This document shows, piece after piece, positions 45,234-54,060 of a stretch of DNA of 64,000 nucleotides. The first letter of the stretch is position 1. Each line of letters opens with the position of its first letter. Source of the DNA: Alteromonas naphthalenivorans (GTDB lineage Bacteria > Pseudomonadota > Gammaproteobacteria > Enterobacterales > Alteromonadaceae); the NCBI RefSeq assembly GCF_000213655.1, contig NC_015554.1:2046001-2110000 (forward strand), written 5' to 3'. Position numbers and translations under genes: made by a program. The notes below the pieces were generated by a model. That model saw only the letters and a program-made list of their open reading frames with translations. It did not search any database and was not told where the DNA came from.

Positions 45234-46280
45234 CTAAACGTTAACTGCATCTGCAACGGTTTGCGCATCTACAACTTGGTTCACACTCCCCTGAATAACC
45301 ACGGTGGCTGATATTTTATCCTGAATGGCTTGTCTGTTTGGGTCCCAATACACCTGCAAAAAGCCCAATAACCCCGTCGCAAAACCTGCTCCGTAACCGC
45401 CGTACCGGCCAAAGCAATCAAGCATGCCAAGTGGCTCACCGCTAAGCGAAACCACGCGAATGTTACATACTTTTTTACCTGGAGTTTGCCCGCGCCAGAG
45501 TAAAGAGAACAAGGTAAAATAAACCGCAGCCCAACCGAAACCTAAACCTAAGTCTTGAATAATCCCTTTACCCCACTGCAAAATACTGGTGACGGGTGTT
45601 ACGTTACTTTCATTTGTAACTTCTCCCGCAATGCTCTCTGGCACTAAATCTGAATTATTAACATCCTGTGCTGTATCAAATTCTTCATCTGCTATAGCCA
45701 TCAAGTGCAATAGCGATCGGGTAAATTGAGTACTTTCAGCGTCTTCAATTTCAGCAAGTTCAGGTAATTGAGCAACTAGATTAGCGCTAGCAGCGCTCTG
45801 GCAAATTTCATCGCAGTTTTTATCGTTGTCTGTTTGCGCTAAATAGGTACGTATTATTGATTTATCATATTCACTTAACTCATCTTTTCGCTCTGCTTCT
45901 TTTATTTGTGTTCCTTGTATAGCGCTATCGCCTTCAAAGAAATCTATTGCTAATGAGAGTACCGTTAGCGAGCTTACAAATAAAAAGCTTGCTGCAAAAA
46001 GCTTTAATGCTCTGCGCCAAAACGGCGACATTTTAGGGAGGTATTGTTGTGCAGTGCCTTTATAAAAAGCCATAGCAGCAACAAAGGCAATTAACGTTGC
46101 GCTAAGCTTCGCAGCCATAAATATTAAAATGACATCAATGATCATTGCCAGTGCGCGCTTAATCGGTGTGGCTAGAGGGATACCTAATAGCGCTTGGTCA
46201 ACGTTAAAAGCATACGGGGTGATCACATCTCTGGTTTCTGAACCAGATAGCGCTGATTGCTCTTTTTCGTTGGCTTTCAT
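45234..46280 (-). CDS. RDD-family membrane protein
   Basis: 348-residue membrane protein. Helices and the RDD signature lie in two blocks: ATPIKRALAMIIDVILIFMAA near residue 37 and LLWRGQTPGKKVCNIRVVSLSGEP with FGRYGGYG near 265-300. Between them is an acidic region of about 140 residues (roughly 115-230), unusual for this otherwise compact family. RDD proteins have varied or unknown roles, some in ion transport. Monocistronic; the gap to dgt is convergent. Confidence 0.85.
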   Translation of the reverse strand: MKANEKEQSALSGSETRDVITPYAFNVDQALLGIPLATPIKRALAMIIDVILIFMAAKLSATLIAFVAAMAFYKGTAQQYLPKMSPFWRRALKLFAASFLFVSSLTVLSLAIDFFEGDSAIQGTQIKEAERKDELSEYDKSIIRTYLAQTDNDKNCDEICQSAASANLVAQLPELAEIEDAESTQFTRSLLHLMAIADEEFDTAQDVNNSDLVPESIAGEVTNESNVTPVTSILQWGKGIIQDLGLGFGWAAVYFTLFSLLWRGQTPGKKVCNIRVVSLSGEPLGMLDCFGRYGGYGAGFATGLLGFLQVYWDPNRQAIQDKISATVVIQGSVNQVVDAQTVADAVNV

Positions 46281-46643
46281 TTTTATACTTGTTAATAAAA
46301 TAGGTAAACCATTTAAATTACGCGCTTTTTATTTTTAGCTCAAGCTAAAGCTATTGATTACTATGCACAAAAAAACCTAATTAGTTCAATTGGTATCCCT
46401 TACTTACCATTATGTCTCACTGTGCTCTTGGTAATACATGAAATTTTATTCTTAGTTGGTGGGTCTTTGTAGTTACGCAAAATTCTTACTTATCGTTACA
46501 ATAGTGCGTGTTTGTTGCCTTGTGCAATCTTAAAACCTTGCCTTCACGTAAGTAATGTAACCTCGGCGCCTTCGCGCGACGTCGACGGTACTCTGCTAAT
46601 CGATTTTTAATGTTAAAGCGCGCTCAATAATAGTGGTGTAAGT
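46281..46643. other. Divergent intergenic region, RDD/msrP
   Basis: About 360 bp non-coding between divergent genes. Must hold both promoters. No recognisable operator, RNA or small gene seen. Confidence 0.6.
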
Positions 46644-47654
46644 ATGTCCAAAACCTTTAAACCATCAGTAAAGTTAACCGACAATCATGTGACCGATGAA
46701 AGTGTTTACCTTAATCGTCGCCAGTTACTAAAATCTCTTGGTTTTGTAGGTGCTTCTGCTCTGCTTTCAAACTCTGCGAATGCAGCAGGTTGGTTTTGGG
46801 AAGACGATGAAGAGCAAGCTGTGGCATTTAAAACCCAAGCGTTGAAATTTAGCCAACCAGAAAAATACCAAATTAGCGAAACTCAAACGCCAGAATCTAA
46901 AGCCACCTCTTATAATAACTTTTATGAGTTTGGCACTGCCAAAGATGAGCCGGTTAAAAACGCGCAAGAATTTGATACTTCTGAGTGGACACTAAAAGTA
47001 GATGGGTTGGTGAATAAACCGCTTACACTAAATCTTGATGATTTAACGAAGCGTTTTCCACTTGAAGAGCGTATCTATCGCCTTCGCTGTGTAGAAGCCT
47101 GGTCTATGGTTATTCCTTGGATTGGTTATGAGTTAGGCGCATTACTAAAAGCGGCAGAGCCCTTATCGTCAGCCAAATATGTCGCGTTTGAAACCCTATA
47201 CGAACCTGAACAAATGCCTGGGCAGCGTAACCGTTTCTTGGGTGGTGGTATTAAATACCCTTATGTTGAAGGCCTGCGTTTAGATGAAGCCATGCACCCG
47301 CTTACGCTAATGTCGGTAGGACTTTACGGTAAAACCCTACCACCACAAAACGGCGCGCCCGTTCGATTAGTTGTGCCTTGGAAGTACGGCTTTAAGAGTA
47401 TTAAGTCGATAGTCCGTATCCGGTTGACCGATAAACAGCCCCCCACTACATGGAACCGCTTAGCGTCTAACGAATATGGTTTTTACGCTAATGTGAACCC
47501 TGAAGTATCTCACCCTCGTTGGAGTCAAGCTAGCGAACGCCGTATTACCACTGGTGGCTTGTTATCACGTAATAGAATACCTACCGAAATGTACAATGGT
47601 TACAGCGAAGTAGCGCCACTTTATGCAAACATGGATTTAACCCGTAACTTCTAA
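46644..47654 (+). CDS. msrP: Periplasmic protein-methionine-sulfoxide reductase, catalytic subunit MsrP
   Basis: 336-residue molybdopterin enzyme repairing oxidised methionines of envelope proteins. A twin-arginine signal [10 protein letters not shown] (Arg25-Arg26) followed by a hydrophobic stretch to SANA means folded export. The Mo-ligating cysteine is in [15 protein letters not shown], and the [16 protein letters not shown] block is typical. Its stop codon shares a base with the msrQ ATG (TAATG), so the two are translationally coupled. Partner MsrQ follows. Confidence 0.96.
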   Translation: MSKTFKPSVKLTDNHVTDESVYLNRRQLLKSLGFVGASALLSNSANAAGWFWEDDEEQAVAFKTQALKFSQPEKYQISETQTPESKATSYNNFYEFGTAKDEPVKNAQEFDTSEWTLKVDGLVNKPLTLNLDDLTKRFPLEERIYRLRCVEAWSMVIPWIGYELGALLKAAEPLSSAKYVAFETLYEPEQMPGQRNRFLGGGIKYPYVEGLRLDEAMHPLTLMSVGLYGKTLPPQNGAPVRLVVPWKYGFKSIKSIVRIRLTDKQPPTTWNRLASNEYGFYANVNPEVSHPRWSQASERRITTGGLLSRNRIPTEMYNGYSEVAPLYANMDLTRNF

Positions 47655-48316
47655 TGAAAATATTCAAAAAACCCGTTCGTGTTTCGAATTTAACTCGCAG
47701 GTCATTAAAGGGCATCATTCATTTACTGGCACTTGGGTATCTAGTTGGCCTTTTTTACGCTGGCGTCACCGATAATTTAGGCCCCGATCCTGTTGATACG
47801 TTGCTAAACGAAACCGGTATATGGGCAATACACCTATTACTTATTACGCTGATGTTAAGCCCATTAGCAAAAATACTGCCTAGCCCAGAGCCAATTAAAT
47901 TCAGGCGAATGCTGGGGATATATAGCTTTGTGTATGCGCTGTCGCATTTTGCGACTTACATCCTGTTCGAACTGCAACTAGACATGGGCTTGATTGCTAC
48001 TGAGTTGGTTAAACGACCCTATATTGTAGTAGGGCTTACCGCTTTGGTTTTACTCTTCGTATTAACAGTCACGTCTTTTCAGAAAATTCGTCGCAGTATG
48101 GGCAAGCGTTGGCAGCATTTACATAACAGTATTTATTTAATAGTACCTTTGGCGTTGCTTCATTTTTCATGGTCGCAAAAAACCCTATTGCAAGAACCCA
48201 TATGGTATTGGCTGTTTGCCTTTGTATTGTTATTCAACCGAATTAAAGGTTTGGTGACTACTGCACGAAAAAAACATGCTCGTAATAAAAACCGGAAACA
48301 CGCTGTACAAACTTAA
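47654..48316 (+). CDS. msrQ: Heme-binding membrane subunit MsrQ
   Basis: 220-residue membrane cytochrome b-type protein with about six helices that delivers quinone electrons to MsrP. Histidines for heme lie in GIWAIHLLLITLML, YALSHFATYILFEL and GKRWQHLHNSIYLIVPLALLHFSWS. FRRMLGIYSF is conserved in the family. Start ATG overlaps the msrP stop. Confidence 0.95.
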   Translation: MKIFKKPVRVSNLTRRSLKGIIHLLALGYLVGLFYAGVTDNLGPDPVDTLLNETGIWAIHLLLITLMLSPLAKILPSPEPIKFRRMLGIYSFVYALSHFATYILFELQLDMGLIATELVKRPYIVVGLTALVLLFVLTVTSFQKIRRSMGKRWQHLHNSIYLIVPLALLHFSWSQKTLLQEPIWYWLFAFVLLFNRIKGLVTTARKKHARNKNRKHAVQT

Positions 48317-48333
48317 CCAGTACTGGTGCAAAT

Positions 48334-48768
48334 TTAGTGAGTGATAAAAAACAACAGCGCGGCATACCGCGCAGTTTTACTTATTCCCACAATCAGTAAG
48401 AAAAACCAAAAGCGCGTACGTAAGGTGCCTGCTAACAGAGTTAATGGGTCACCAATAATTGGCACCCAGGCTAGCAGTAAAGACCATTTCCCCCACTTTT
48501 TATACATGACTTCAGCCCACATAAAGGTGGCGTGAGAAACGCGCAGCAACTTGGTCGCTGCCAATTGGCCGAAGCGAAAGCCCAAAACATAATTTACGAT
48601 TGAACCCAATACATTACCTGTAGATGCAACAACGAGTAACACCAATGCAGATGAACCGTTTAGCGCCAAGGTGGTAAATACCAGTTCAGAACTTAAGGGT
48701 AATATTGTGGCAGCAAGAAACGCTGAAACAAACATACCAACATACCCTAGTGTTATTAAACTGCTCAC
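48334..48768 (-). CDS. YqaA-like DedA/VTT-domain membrane protein
   Basis: 144-residue inner-membrane protein with helices in AFLAATILPLSSELVFTTLAL, VVASTGNVLGSIVNYVLGF, SLLLAWVPIIGDPLTLLAGTLR and FLLIVGISKTARYAALL. The NVLGSIVNYVLGFRFG and PIIGDPLTLLAGTLR motifs mark the YqaA/SNARE-associated (VTT) family, of likely lipid-transport function in general. An inverted repeat GCGCGG/CCGCGC at 48357-48372, inside its 3' end and followed on this strand by a T-run, may act as its terminator. Confidence 0.85.
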   Translation of the reverse strand: MSSLITLGYVGMFVSAFLAATILPLSSELVFTTLALNGSSALVLLVVASTGNVLGSIVNYVLGFRFGQLAATKLLRVSHATFMWAEVMYKKWGKWSLLLAWVPIIGDPLTLLAGTLRTRFWFFLLIVGISKTARYAALLFFITH

Positions 48769-49124
48769 CGCAAATCATGCCTTATTTTTTGTGACTAGGT
48801 TAACGCCATCGTGTTTAACCTAATGAAATTCTATGCGGTTGTAGTGTACCTAAGTCGCCAATTTAGTCATTAAGTTTGCTTACCCCTTTGGCTCTAAGCT
48901 TCCCCTTTAGCGACAGTACGCTCTAGTCATTAATATTACAGCGTTTGCGCGCGAAGCACTTCCCTCTTCAAATCGGTATAACCATTCAAAAGCATTTAAG
49001 AAATAAACATTGTGTGAAAAAAACACAATTTAATGCTTGCAATCCTTTCAACTTAAAACTACTGTATACACATACACACTGTATAGATAACCAGTTTGAA
49101 AATAACTTACGAAAAGGTAACGCT
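48769..49124. other. Intergenic region with SOS-box-like sites
   Basis: About 355 bp. Its right end has two CTGT-N8-type sites at 49062 and 49079 just upstream of the following gene. No reading frame here is convincing; the 180-nt open extension upstream of 49125 is not supported. Confidence 0.6.
49062..49094 (+). promoter_or_regulatory. Two adjacent LexA-box-like sites
   Basis: CTGTATACACATACAC (49062-49077) and CTGTATAGATAACCAG (49079-49094), each matching the E. coli LexA consensus CTGT-N8-ACAG at seven of eight fixed positions, spaced one bp apart and 31 bp upstream of the gene at 49125. Confidence 0.55.
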
Positions 49125-49553
49125 ATGAACACTTCTCCAATTGCACGTTTACAGGCATTACGTACCTCAGTGACCAATAAGTCTGTTTCAAGCACCGCTA
49201 TTTCTAACGTTGTACAGCTCCCCTTACCTTTCGAAGGCTATCCAGGTGAAGGAAAAGGTGGCACGAGTAAGGGCTGGAATTATCTATTAGCCGATTCAGT
49301 GTCGTTTTCAAAAGAAGTCGACCACGCTATTCGTATTCAAAAACCTGAAAAGGAAAAAATGCCAGAATGGATAAGCAAACTGATAACCGGCGGCCAATGC
49401 AAAACACTGTATGTTGAAAATATTGATTTAGATTTGCAGCCTACCGACAGCGATATGATCAGAAAGCTTTGCGAACTTTATTCTGTATGTTTGGTAAATG
49501 TGCGAGTAGATTCAGCGTTAAATGAAGGCAACCTTGCAGTAGGGCCATGGTAA
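49125..49553 (+). CDS. Small protein, possibly SOS-induced (SulA-like?)
   Basis: 142-residue soluble protein. I do not recognise a firm family. A Ser/Thr-rich N-terminal part with PLPFEGYPGEGKGGTSKGWN is followed by PEWISKLITGGQCKTLYVENIDLD, an alternation resembling the RecA-fold core of SulA, and a short tail ending in NEGNLAVGPW. ATG at 49125 follows GAAAAGG at 49111-49117. The pair of LexA-like sites upstream favours SOS control; SulA-type cell-division inhibition is an inference from these two weak facts. Confidence 0.7.
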   Translation: MNTSPIARLQALRTSVTNKSVSSTAISNVVQLPLPFEGYPGEGKGGTSKGWNYLLADSVSFSKEVDHAIRIQKPEKEKMPEWISKLITGGQCKTLYVENIDLDLQPTDSDMIRKLCELYSVCLVNVRVDSALNEGNLAVGPW

Positions 49554-49645
49554 TTCGTTTAATTAACCGTTAGCATTGCGCCCGAGTGCACGTTTACCTG
49601 CACATATATTCAATATGTGCACTGCTAACTTGGTTGTAAAAAATT

Positions 49646-50173
49646 ATGCGATGTTTTTGCTGTTCAAATTTACCTTTTTCTGCATGCTGTGAACCTTTTT
49701 TAAAAGGGCATGCCACACCTCAAACTGCTGCCCAGTTAATGCGCTCTCGTTTTTCTGCGTATGCCAGTAAGCAATTCGATTATGTACTGGCTACCTACAC
49801 AAAAGTACGTCAACCGGAATTAAGTGTTAATGAATTAACTGCCAATGCAGCTAATGCTACGTGGTTTGCACTGGAAGTGGGTGAAACCCACAATGTGCCT
49901 CTTACTGCCCAAGCTGAAGGGCTTACTGAGGACATTATGCAAATTAATGAAGGTGCAACGGATACGGTAGATTTCACGGCTTATTATTTTGAAAATATAA
50001 ACCTATATCAGTTACATGAGACATCGAACTTTATTGTTGAAGATGGCAAATGGTGCTATCACGACGGGATACTCCATGATGACTGCGGCAAAGTAAAATA
50101 CGGCCGTAACTTACCTTGTCTTTGTGGCAGCGGGAAAAAATTTAAGCAATGCTGTGCAACCAAAGCACGGTAA
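49646..50173 (+). CDS. ychJ: YchJ-family SEC-C motif protein
   Basis: 175-residue YchJ-type protein with cysteine clusters at both ends: CFCCSNLPFSACCEPFLKG at the N-terminus and CLCGSGKKFKQCC at the C-terminus (SEC-C zinc motif). A NTF2-like middle domain carries LMRSRFSAYASKQFDYVLATY. SEC-C domains bind zinc and are known from SecA; YchJ's own function is not settled. A long hairpin with tandem repeats in its loop follows. Confidence 0.92.
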   Translation: MRCFCCSNLPFSACCEPFLKGHATPQTAAQLMRSRFSAYASKQFDYVLATYTKVRQPELSVNELTANAANATWFALEVGETHNVPLTAQAEGLTEDIMQINEGATDTVDFTAYYFENINLYQLHETSNFIVEDGKWCYHDGILHDDCGKVKYGRNLPCLCGSGKKFKQCCATKAR

Positions 50174-50277
50174 AAGCACGGTAAAGCTTCATTAGCTGTG
50201 TGGCTGTATTCCCCTATCCCCTTTAATACAAAACGCTTTTACCCGGCGAACTAATAGTTACCCTGTCATTCAAAATG

Positions 50278-50351
50278 TTCAAAACCCGAAGCAGATAAGT
50301 TCGAAGCAAATAAGTTCGAAGCAAACAAGTCTGCTGCTTCGGGCTTTTGAA
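50278..50351 (+). terminator. Large hairpin after ychJ, loop expanded by repeats
   Basis: TTCAAAACCCGAAGCAG (50278-50294) pairs with CTGCTTCGGGCTTTTGAA (50334-50351) apart from one bulged C: about 17 bp. The right arm contains the T-tract expected of a terminator. The 39-nt loop holds most of the three 15-bp tandem copies. Confidence 0.7.
50287..50331 (+). repeat. Three 15-bp tandem repeats
   Basis: CGAAGCAGATAAGTT, CGAAGCAAATAAGTT and CGAAGCAAACAAGTC back to back. The first unit contributes part of the left arm of the hairpin. Confidence 0.9.
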
Positions 50352-50363
50352 GCATTTACCTCT

Positions 50364-50415
50364 ATTCTTTTTATTCATTCTTTTTGCTCATTCTTTTTAC
50401 TGATTCTTTTTACTG
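50364..50415 (+). repeat. Four 13-bp tandem repeats
   Basis: ATTCTTTTTATTC, ATTCTTTTTGCTC and ATTCTTTTTACTG twice, directly adjacent. Confidence 0.9.
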
Positions 50416-50484
50416 ATTGTGTTGAATTTTCACATCCCTTCACACAAGTAGATTGCTTTTACGGCAGCGCTGTCATTATTCAAA

Positions 50485-50505
50485 TTAAAACTTAAAACTT
50501 AAAAC
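50485..50505 (+). repeat. Three 7-bp tandem repeats
   Basis: TTAAAAC three times in a row. Confidence 0.9.
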
Positions 50506-50713
50506 TGACAATTATGAGTAAAGTTCATAATTTAATGAAATTAAATCATTTTTATTCATCAGTTAATCTGCGTATAAAACCTTCTCTGCTCGACACAACT
50601 AACGTATTGCATTCGTTTTTAATTAGCTACTAGGCGCTTAATTAGAAAATACAGAACAGTTGAACTGAGCTAAAAATTTGGGTTTATGTTCACAAATGGA
50701 ATGTCAGATCACC

Positions 50714-51691
50714 ATGAATAACACTTTTACTTTTTCGCTTAAGCGCGTTTGTTTTGATGAAAACTACCGTCCATCTGACAACACACGCATCACTACTAAC
50801 TTTGCTAACTTGGCTAGAGGTAGACGACGCCAGGATAATCTTCGAAACGCATTACAGATGATAGACAATCGTTTTAATGCTCTAGCGTATTGGGACAATA
50901 TTAGCGGCGATCGTTATTCGGCAAAGCTTGAAATCATTTCGGTTGATATTGATGTTGAAGGTAACGGCTGTACCTTTCCTACCATTGAAATACTAAAAAC
51001 CAATATTCTTGATCGCAAAACCAATACGACTATTGAAGGAATTGTGGGGAACAACTTTTCGTCTTATGTACGAGACTACGACTTTAGCGTGATCTTATCT
51101 GAGCATAATAAAGACCGAGACCAGTTTAGCATTCCCAATGATTTTGGTGATTTGCACGGGAAGATGTTTAAAGCATTCGTGAACTCAGACGTTTACAAAG
51201 AAAGTTTCAGTAAGTTACCTGTTATCTGCCTGAGTGTGTCGGAAAACAAAACTTACCAAAGAACGGAAAATCAGCACCCTGTATTAGGTTTTGAATACCA
51301 GCCTAATAGCGCTTCGTTAACCGAGCAGTATTTCCAAAAGATGGGACTGCAGGTTCGCTATTTCATGCCGCCTAATAGCGTTGCCCCTTTGGCATTCTAT
51401 CATTTTGGTGACTTGCTAAACGATTACACCAATCTTGAATTGATAAGCACGATTAGCACCATGGAAACCTTCCAAAAGATTTATCGCCCTGAGATTTATA
51501 ACGCAAACGCGGTCGCAGGTAGAGTGTATCAGCCGAATTTAAAACACCAAGATCATTCACTCACACAAATAGAATATGACCGAGAAGAACGCAATCACTT
51601 AGCGGCTCAACAAGGTAAGTTTGTTGAAGAGAATTTCATCAAGCCTTACCACAATATTCTTCAACAATGGTCTGCAAACTGCGCCCTTTAA
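50714..51691 (+). CDS. mesX: DUF1852 protein MesX, partner of methionine synthase MesD
   Basis: 325-residue DUF1852 protein. This family (MesX) is known to be required with MesD for a folate-independent methionine synthase in aerobic bacteria. Recognisable stretches are TFSLKRVCFDENYRPSDNTR, GRRRQDNLRNALQMIDNRFN and YFMPPNSVAPLAFYHFGDLL. ATG at 50714 is chosen to give the short family N-terminus; longer in-frame starts at 50678 (TTG) and 50696 (ATG) exist and no candidate has a strong RBS. 25 bp separate it from mesD. Confidence 0.88.
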   Translation: MNNTFTFSLKRVCFDENYRPSDNTRITTNFANLARGRRRQDNLRNALQMIDNRFNALAYWDNISGDRYSAKLEIISVDIDVEGNGCTFPTIEILKTNILDRKTNTTIEGIVGNNFSSYVRDYDFSVILSEHNKDRDQFSIPNDFGDLHGKMFKAFVNSDVYKESFSKLPVICLSVSENKTYQRTENQHPVLGFEYQPNSASLTEQYFQKMGLQVRYFMPPNSVAPLAFYHFGDLLNDYTNLELISTISTMETFQKIYRPEIYNANAVAGRVYQPNLKHQDHSLTQIEYDREERNHLAAQQGKFVEENFIKPYHNILQQWSANCAL

Positions 51692-51716
51692 CTCATTCAA
51701 ACGTGTAGTACATATT

Positions 51717-52745
51717 ATGAAAAAATTATTACCTACTTCAATTGCCGGCAGCCTTCCTAAACCGTCTTGGCTAGCGCAACCTGAAACACTTTGGTCACCT
51801 TGGAAATTAGAGGGTGATGAACTGACTCAGGGCAAACAAGACGCCTTACGCTTGTCGTTACTCAATCAGCAACAATCTGGCGTTGATATCATTAGCGATG
51901 GTGAACAAACTCGCCAACACTTTGTTACCACCTTTATTGAACATTTAAACGGTGTTGATTTTCAGCAGCGTAAAACGGTAAAAATCCGTGACAGATATGA
52001 TGCCAGTGTGCCTATGGTGGTTGGTGAGGTTACTCGTCAAAAAGCCGTTTTTGTCGATGATGCCAAGTTTTTACGTCAACAAACTAGCCAACCAATTAAA
52101 TGGGCACTTCCCGGCCCCATGACGATGGTAGATACCCTTTACGACAGCCACTATAAAAGTCGCGAAAAGCTTGCTTGGGAATTTGCGAAAATATTAAACC
52201 AAGAAGCCAAAGAGTTGGAAGCTGCAGGCGTTGATATTATTCAGTTTGATGAACCTGCTTTTAATGTATTTTTCGATGAGGTGAATGACTGGGGCATTGC
52301 GGCACTTGAACGCGCAGCTGAAGGGTTAAAATGTGAAACTGCCGTACATATCTGCTACGGCTATGGGATTAAAGCCAACACCGATTGGAAAAAGTCATTA
52401 GGTGATGAATGGAGACAATACGAAGAGATTTTTCCAAAACTGCAATCGTCCTCTATCGACCTTATTTCGCTAGAGTGTCAAAATTCTCGGGTTCCCATGG
52501 AACTAATCGAGCTGCTTCGTGGGAAAAAAGTGATGGTTGGTGCTATAGACGTAGCCACCAATGCTATTGAAACACCAGAAGAAGTCGCTAATACCCTAAG
52601 AAAGGCCTTACAGTTCGTTGATGCTGATAAACTATACCCTTGTACTAACTGTGGCATGGTGCCGTTATCACAACATGTAACACGCGGAAAACTCAACGCA
52701 TTGAGTGCAGGTGCCGAAATCATTAGACAAGAATTAACGCGTTAA
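51717..52745 (+). CDS. mesD: Folate-independent methionine synthase MesD (core-MetE type)
   Basis: 342-residue protein equal to the C-terminal catalytic half of cobalamin-independent methionine synthase MetE, without the folate-binding N-terminal half. It begins LPTSIAGSLPKPSWLAQPETLW. Zinc ligands expected for MetE are visible: the His in TAVHICYGYG, a Glu in LISLECQNSR, and the Cys in YPCTNCGMVPL. Paired with DUF1852 it matches the MesD/MesX type, whose methyl donor is not fully known and which requires oxygen. A long structured hairpin follows. Confidence 0.9.
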   Translation: MKKLLPTSIAGSLPKPSWLAQPETLWSPWKLEGDELTQGKQDALRLSLLNQQQSGVDIISDGEQTRQHFVTTFIEHLNGVDFQQRKTVKIRDRYDASVPMVVGEVTRQKAVFVDDAKFLRQQTSQPIKWALPGPMTMVDTLYDSHYKSREKLAWEFAKILNQEAKELEAAGVDIIQFDEPAFNVFFDEVNDWGIAALERAAEGLKCETAVHICYGYGIKANTDWKKSLGDEWRQYEEIFPKLQSSSIDLISLECQNSRVPMELIELLRGKKVMVGAIDVATNAIETPEEVANTLRKALQFVDADKLYPCTNCGMVPLSQHVTRGKLNALSAGAEIIRQELTR

Positions 52746-52768
52746 TGCTACTGTCCTGATAGCGATTA

Positions 52769-52823
52769 CAGAGCTGACATTGAGTTTGCATCTATGCGCC
52801 ACTCAACTTTTTTGTCAGCTCTG
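52769..52823 (+). terminator. Nested hairpin terminator after mesD
   Basis: Outer 11-bp perfect stem CAGAGCTGACA (52769-52779) with TGTCAGCTCTG (52813-52823). Inside it TTGAGT (52780-52785) pairs with ACTCAA (52801-52806), which is followed by CTTTTTT, so the inner hairpin alone could terminate. Confidence 0.7.
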
Positions 52824-52824
52824 T

Positions 52825-53874
52825 TTAACCTGCTAGCCAATGAATAATGTTAAATAAAAATCGTTCGTTTTGTTCAGCTCCTACCGACCTCATACCATGT
52901 TTATCTCCTGTACGCGTATCGATTTGAGAAGAAAACATCATGCCTTCAGAAAACACTGCAACCCGCCCCTTACCCAATTTCAACAAGGCACCTTGACTCC
53001 ACCCTTCAATGGCTCTTCGACGTGTGCTTGACGTTATTTCAAAAGGAACTTCTGGCTCAATAGATACAGTACGTGGTCCAAGGGTTAACAGTGAAGTGGC
53101 CCCTTCTGGTGGTAAAAAGGCAGCGCCGCCGAAAGTTTTAACTTGTATCACTTCTTTTACGTGCAATTGACTATTTAATACTGATGTGAATGCGCCATTT
53201 TGACTTTCTTGCATAAATACAGGAAGTTCGACATGGTTTGGGGTTTTGGCTTCTGGATTGGCTTCAGAATTAGAATTAGCATTAGCATTAGCGCTAGAAT
53301 TATCATCTTGCTTAGTATTTTCATGTGCATAGGTTACTTCATGGCTAATCAGCGTACCCGTGGCCTTGCTAAATAGTGTTGCTTTGACGTGGCCATTAGT
53401 AAAAGTGAAGCCCAACGCTGTTGCTAGGCTTTCTATGACTTTCGGAAAAGGGGCGTGATCGGCAATAAGAAAAAGTGAGCCGCCATTTCGTACCCATTCA
53501 ATAACAACAGATACTTCATCATTAGTCAGCGCTTGGTTAAAAGGGGGTTGCCAATTGCTTCGCTTTTTATCAAGGGCATTGGCGATAACAAGAATATCCA
53601 CATTTTTAAGGGCCTGTTGGCTGAAACTTACCTTGTTTGAATCAACCGTGACTCCGTCGCTTAGTAACACCTGAGCAAAGGGTTTGAAGCGATTATTGAT
53701 GGTGAGAAAATTGTGGTGAGATTCATCAACCAGTACCACTGGGCTAGCATTTGAGGTGTAAGTTGCTGTTCGCTGGTAGGGTTCAAATGTCGCGTCTGCT
53801 TGCTGAGGGCTGTCAGTGCACGAAACCACTAAAAGTACATTGAAAAGAATAGCTATTCTCGCCATCGCTTTCAT
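52825..53874 (-). CDS. Putative lipoprotein with DUF4350/GATase-like domain
   Basis: 349-residue exported protein. The lipobox LLVVSC places a lipidated Cys at residue 19. The body resembles class I amidotransferase-like or DUF4350 sugar-binding folds: VDILVIANALDKK, VSVVIEWVRNGGSLFLIADHAPF and LGKGRVAVFSEGMMF are alternating strands and turns of that fold. An Asn/Ala/Ser-rich low-complexity segment (near residues 190-210) is encoded by 6-bp repeats. ATG at 53874 follows AAGGA with a 7-nt spacer; the ORF upstream of it is unsupported. Function unknown. Confidence 0.8.
   Translation of the reverse strand: MKAMARIAILFNVLLVVSCTDSPQQADATFEPYQRTATYTSNASPVVLVDESHHNFLTINNRFKPFAQVLLSDGVTVDSNKVSFSQQALKNVDILVIANALDKKRSNWQPPFNQALTNDEVSVVIEWVRNGGSLFLIADHAPFPKVIESLATALGFTFTNGHVKATLFSKATGTLISHEVTYAHENTKQDDNSSANANANSNSEANPEAKTPNHVELPVFMQESQNGAFTSVLNSQLHVKEVIQVKTFGGAAFLPPEGATSLLTLGPRTVSIEPEVPFEITSSTRRRAIEGWSQGALLKLGKGRVAVFSEGMMFSSQIDTRTGDKHGMRSVGAEQNERFLFNIIHWLAG
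53267..53302. repeat. Six-bp tandem repeats within the lipoprotein gene
   Basis: Six contiguous hexamers: GAATTA, GAATTA, GCATTA, GCATTA, GCGCTA, GAATTA. In frame, they encode alternating Asn and Ser/Ala on the minus strand. Confidence 0.85.
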
Positions 53875-54060
53875 TAACACGTCCTTATGAATAACTTCTA
53901 GAGTAAAAAGATAAAATAAAGCCAAATATTTCATAGCGTTAAAGGCATTTTCGACTTTAATTAGATTATTTTCCAATCATTTTGTAATTTTTATTTTTTG
54001 CCCGTGACTATAGCTTTGAAGGTTAATTAATAATCACCAAAGCATATATAGGGAATCACG

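Larger units (their letters stand above)
50174..50713. other. Repeat-rich intergenic region upstream of mesX
   Basis: 540-bp non-coding region holding a long-stem hairpin (50278-50351) with three 15-bp repeats in its loop, four 13-bp units (50364-50415) and three 7-bp units (50485-50505). No gene found. The mesXD promoter should lie toward the right end. Confidence 0.75.

Noticed and set aside
48945..49124. Longer N-terminus for the SOS-like gene
   Set aside because: The 60-codon extension has no RBS and covers the promoter and LexA-like sites; ATG at 49125 with GAAAAGG is far better.
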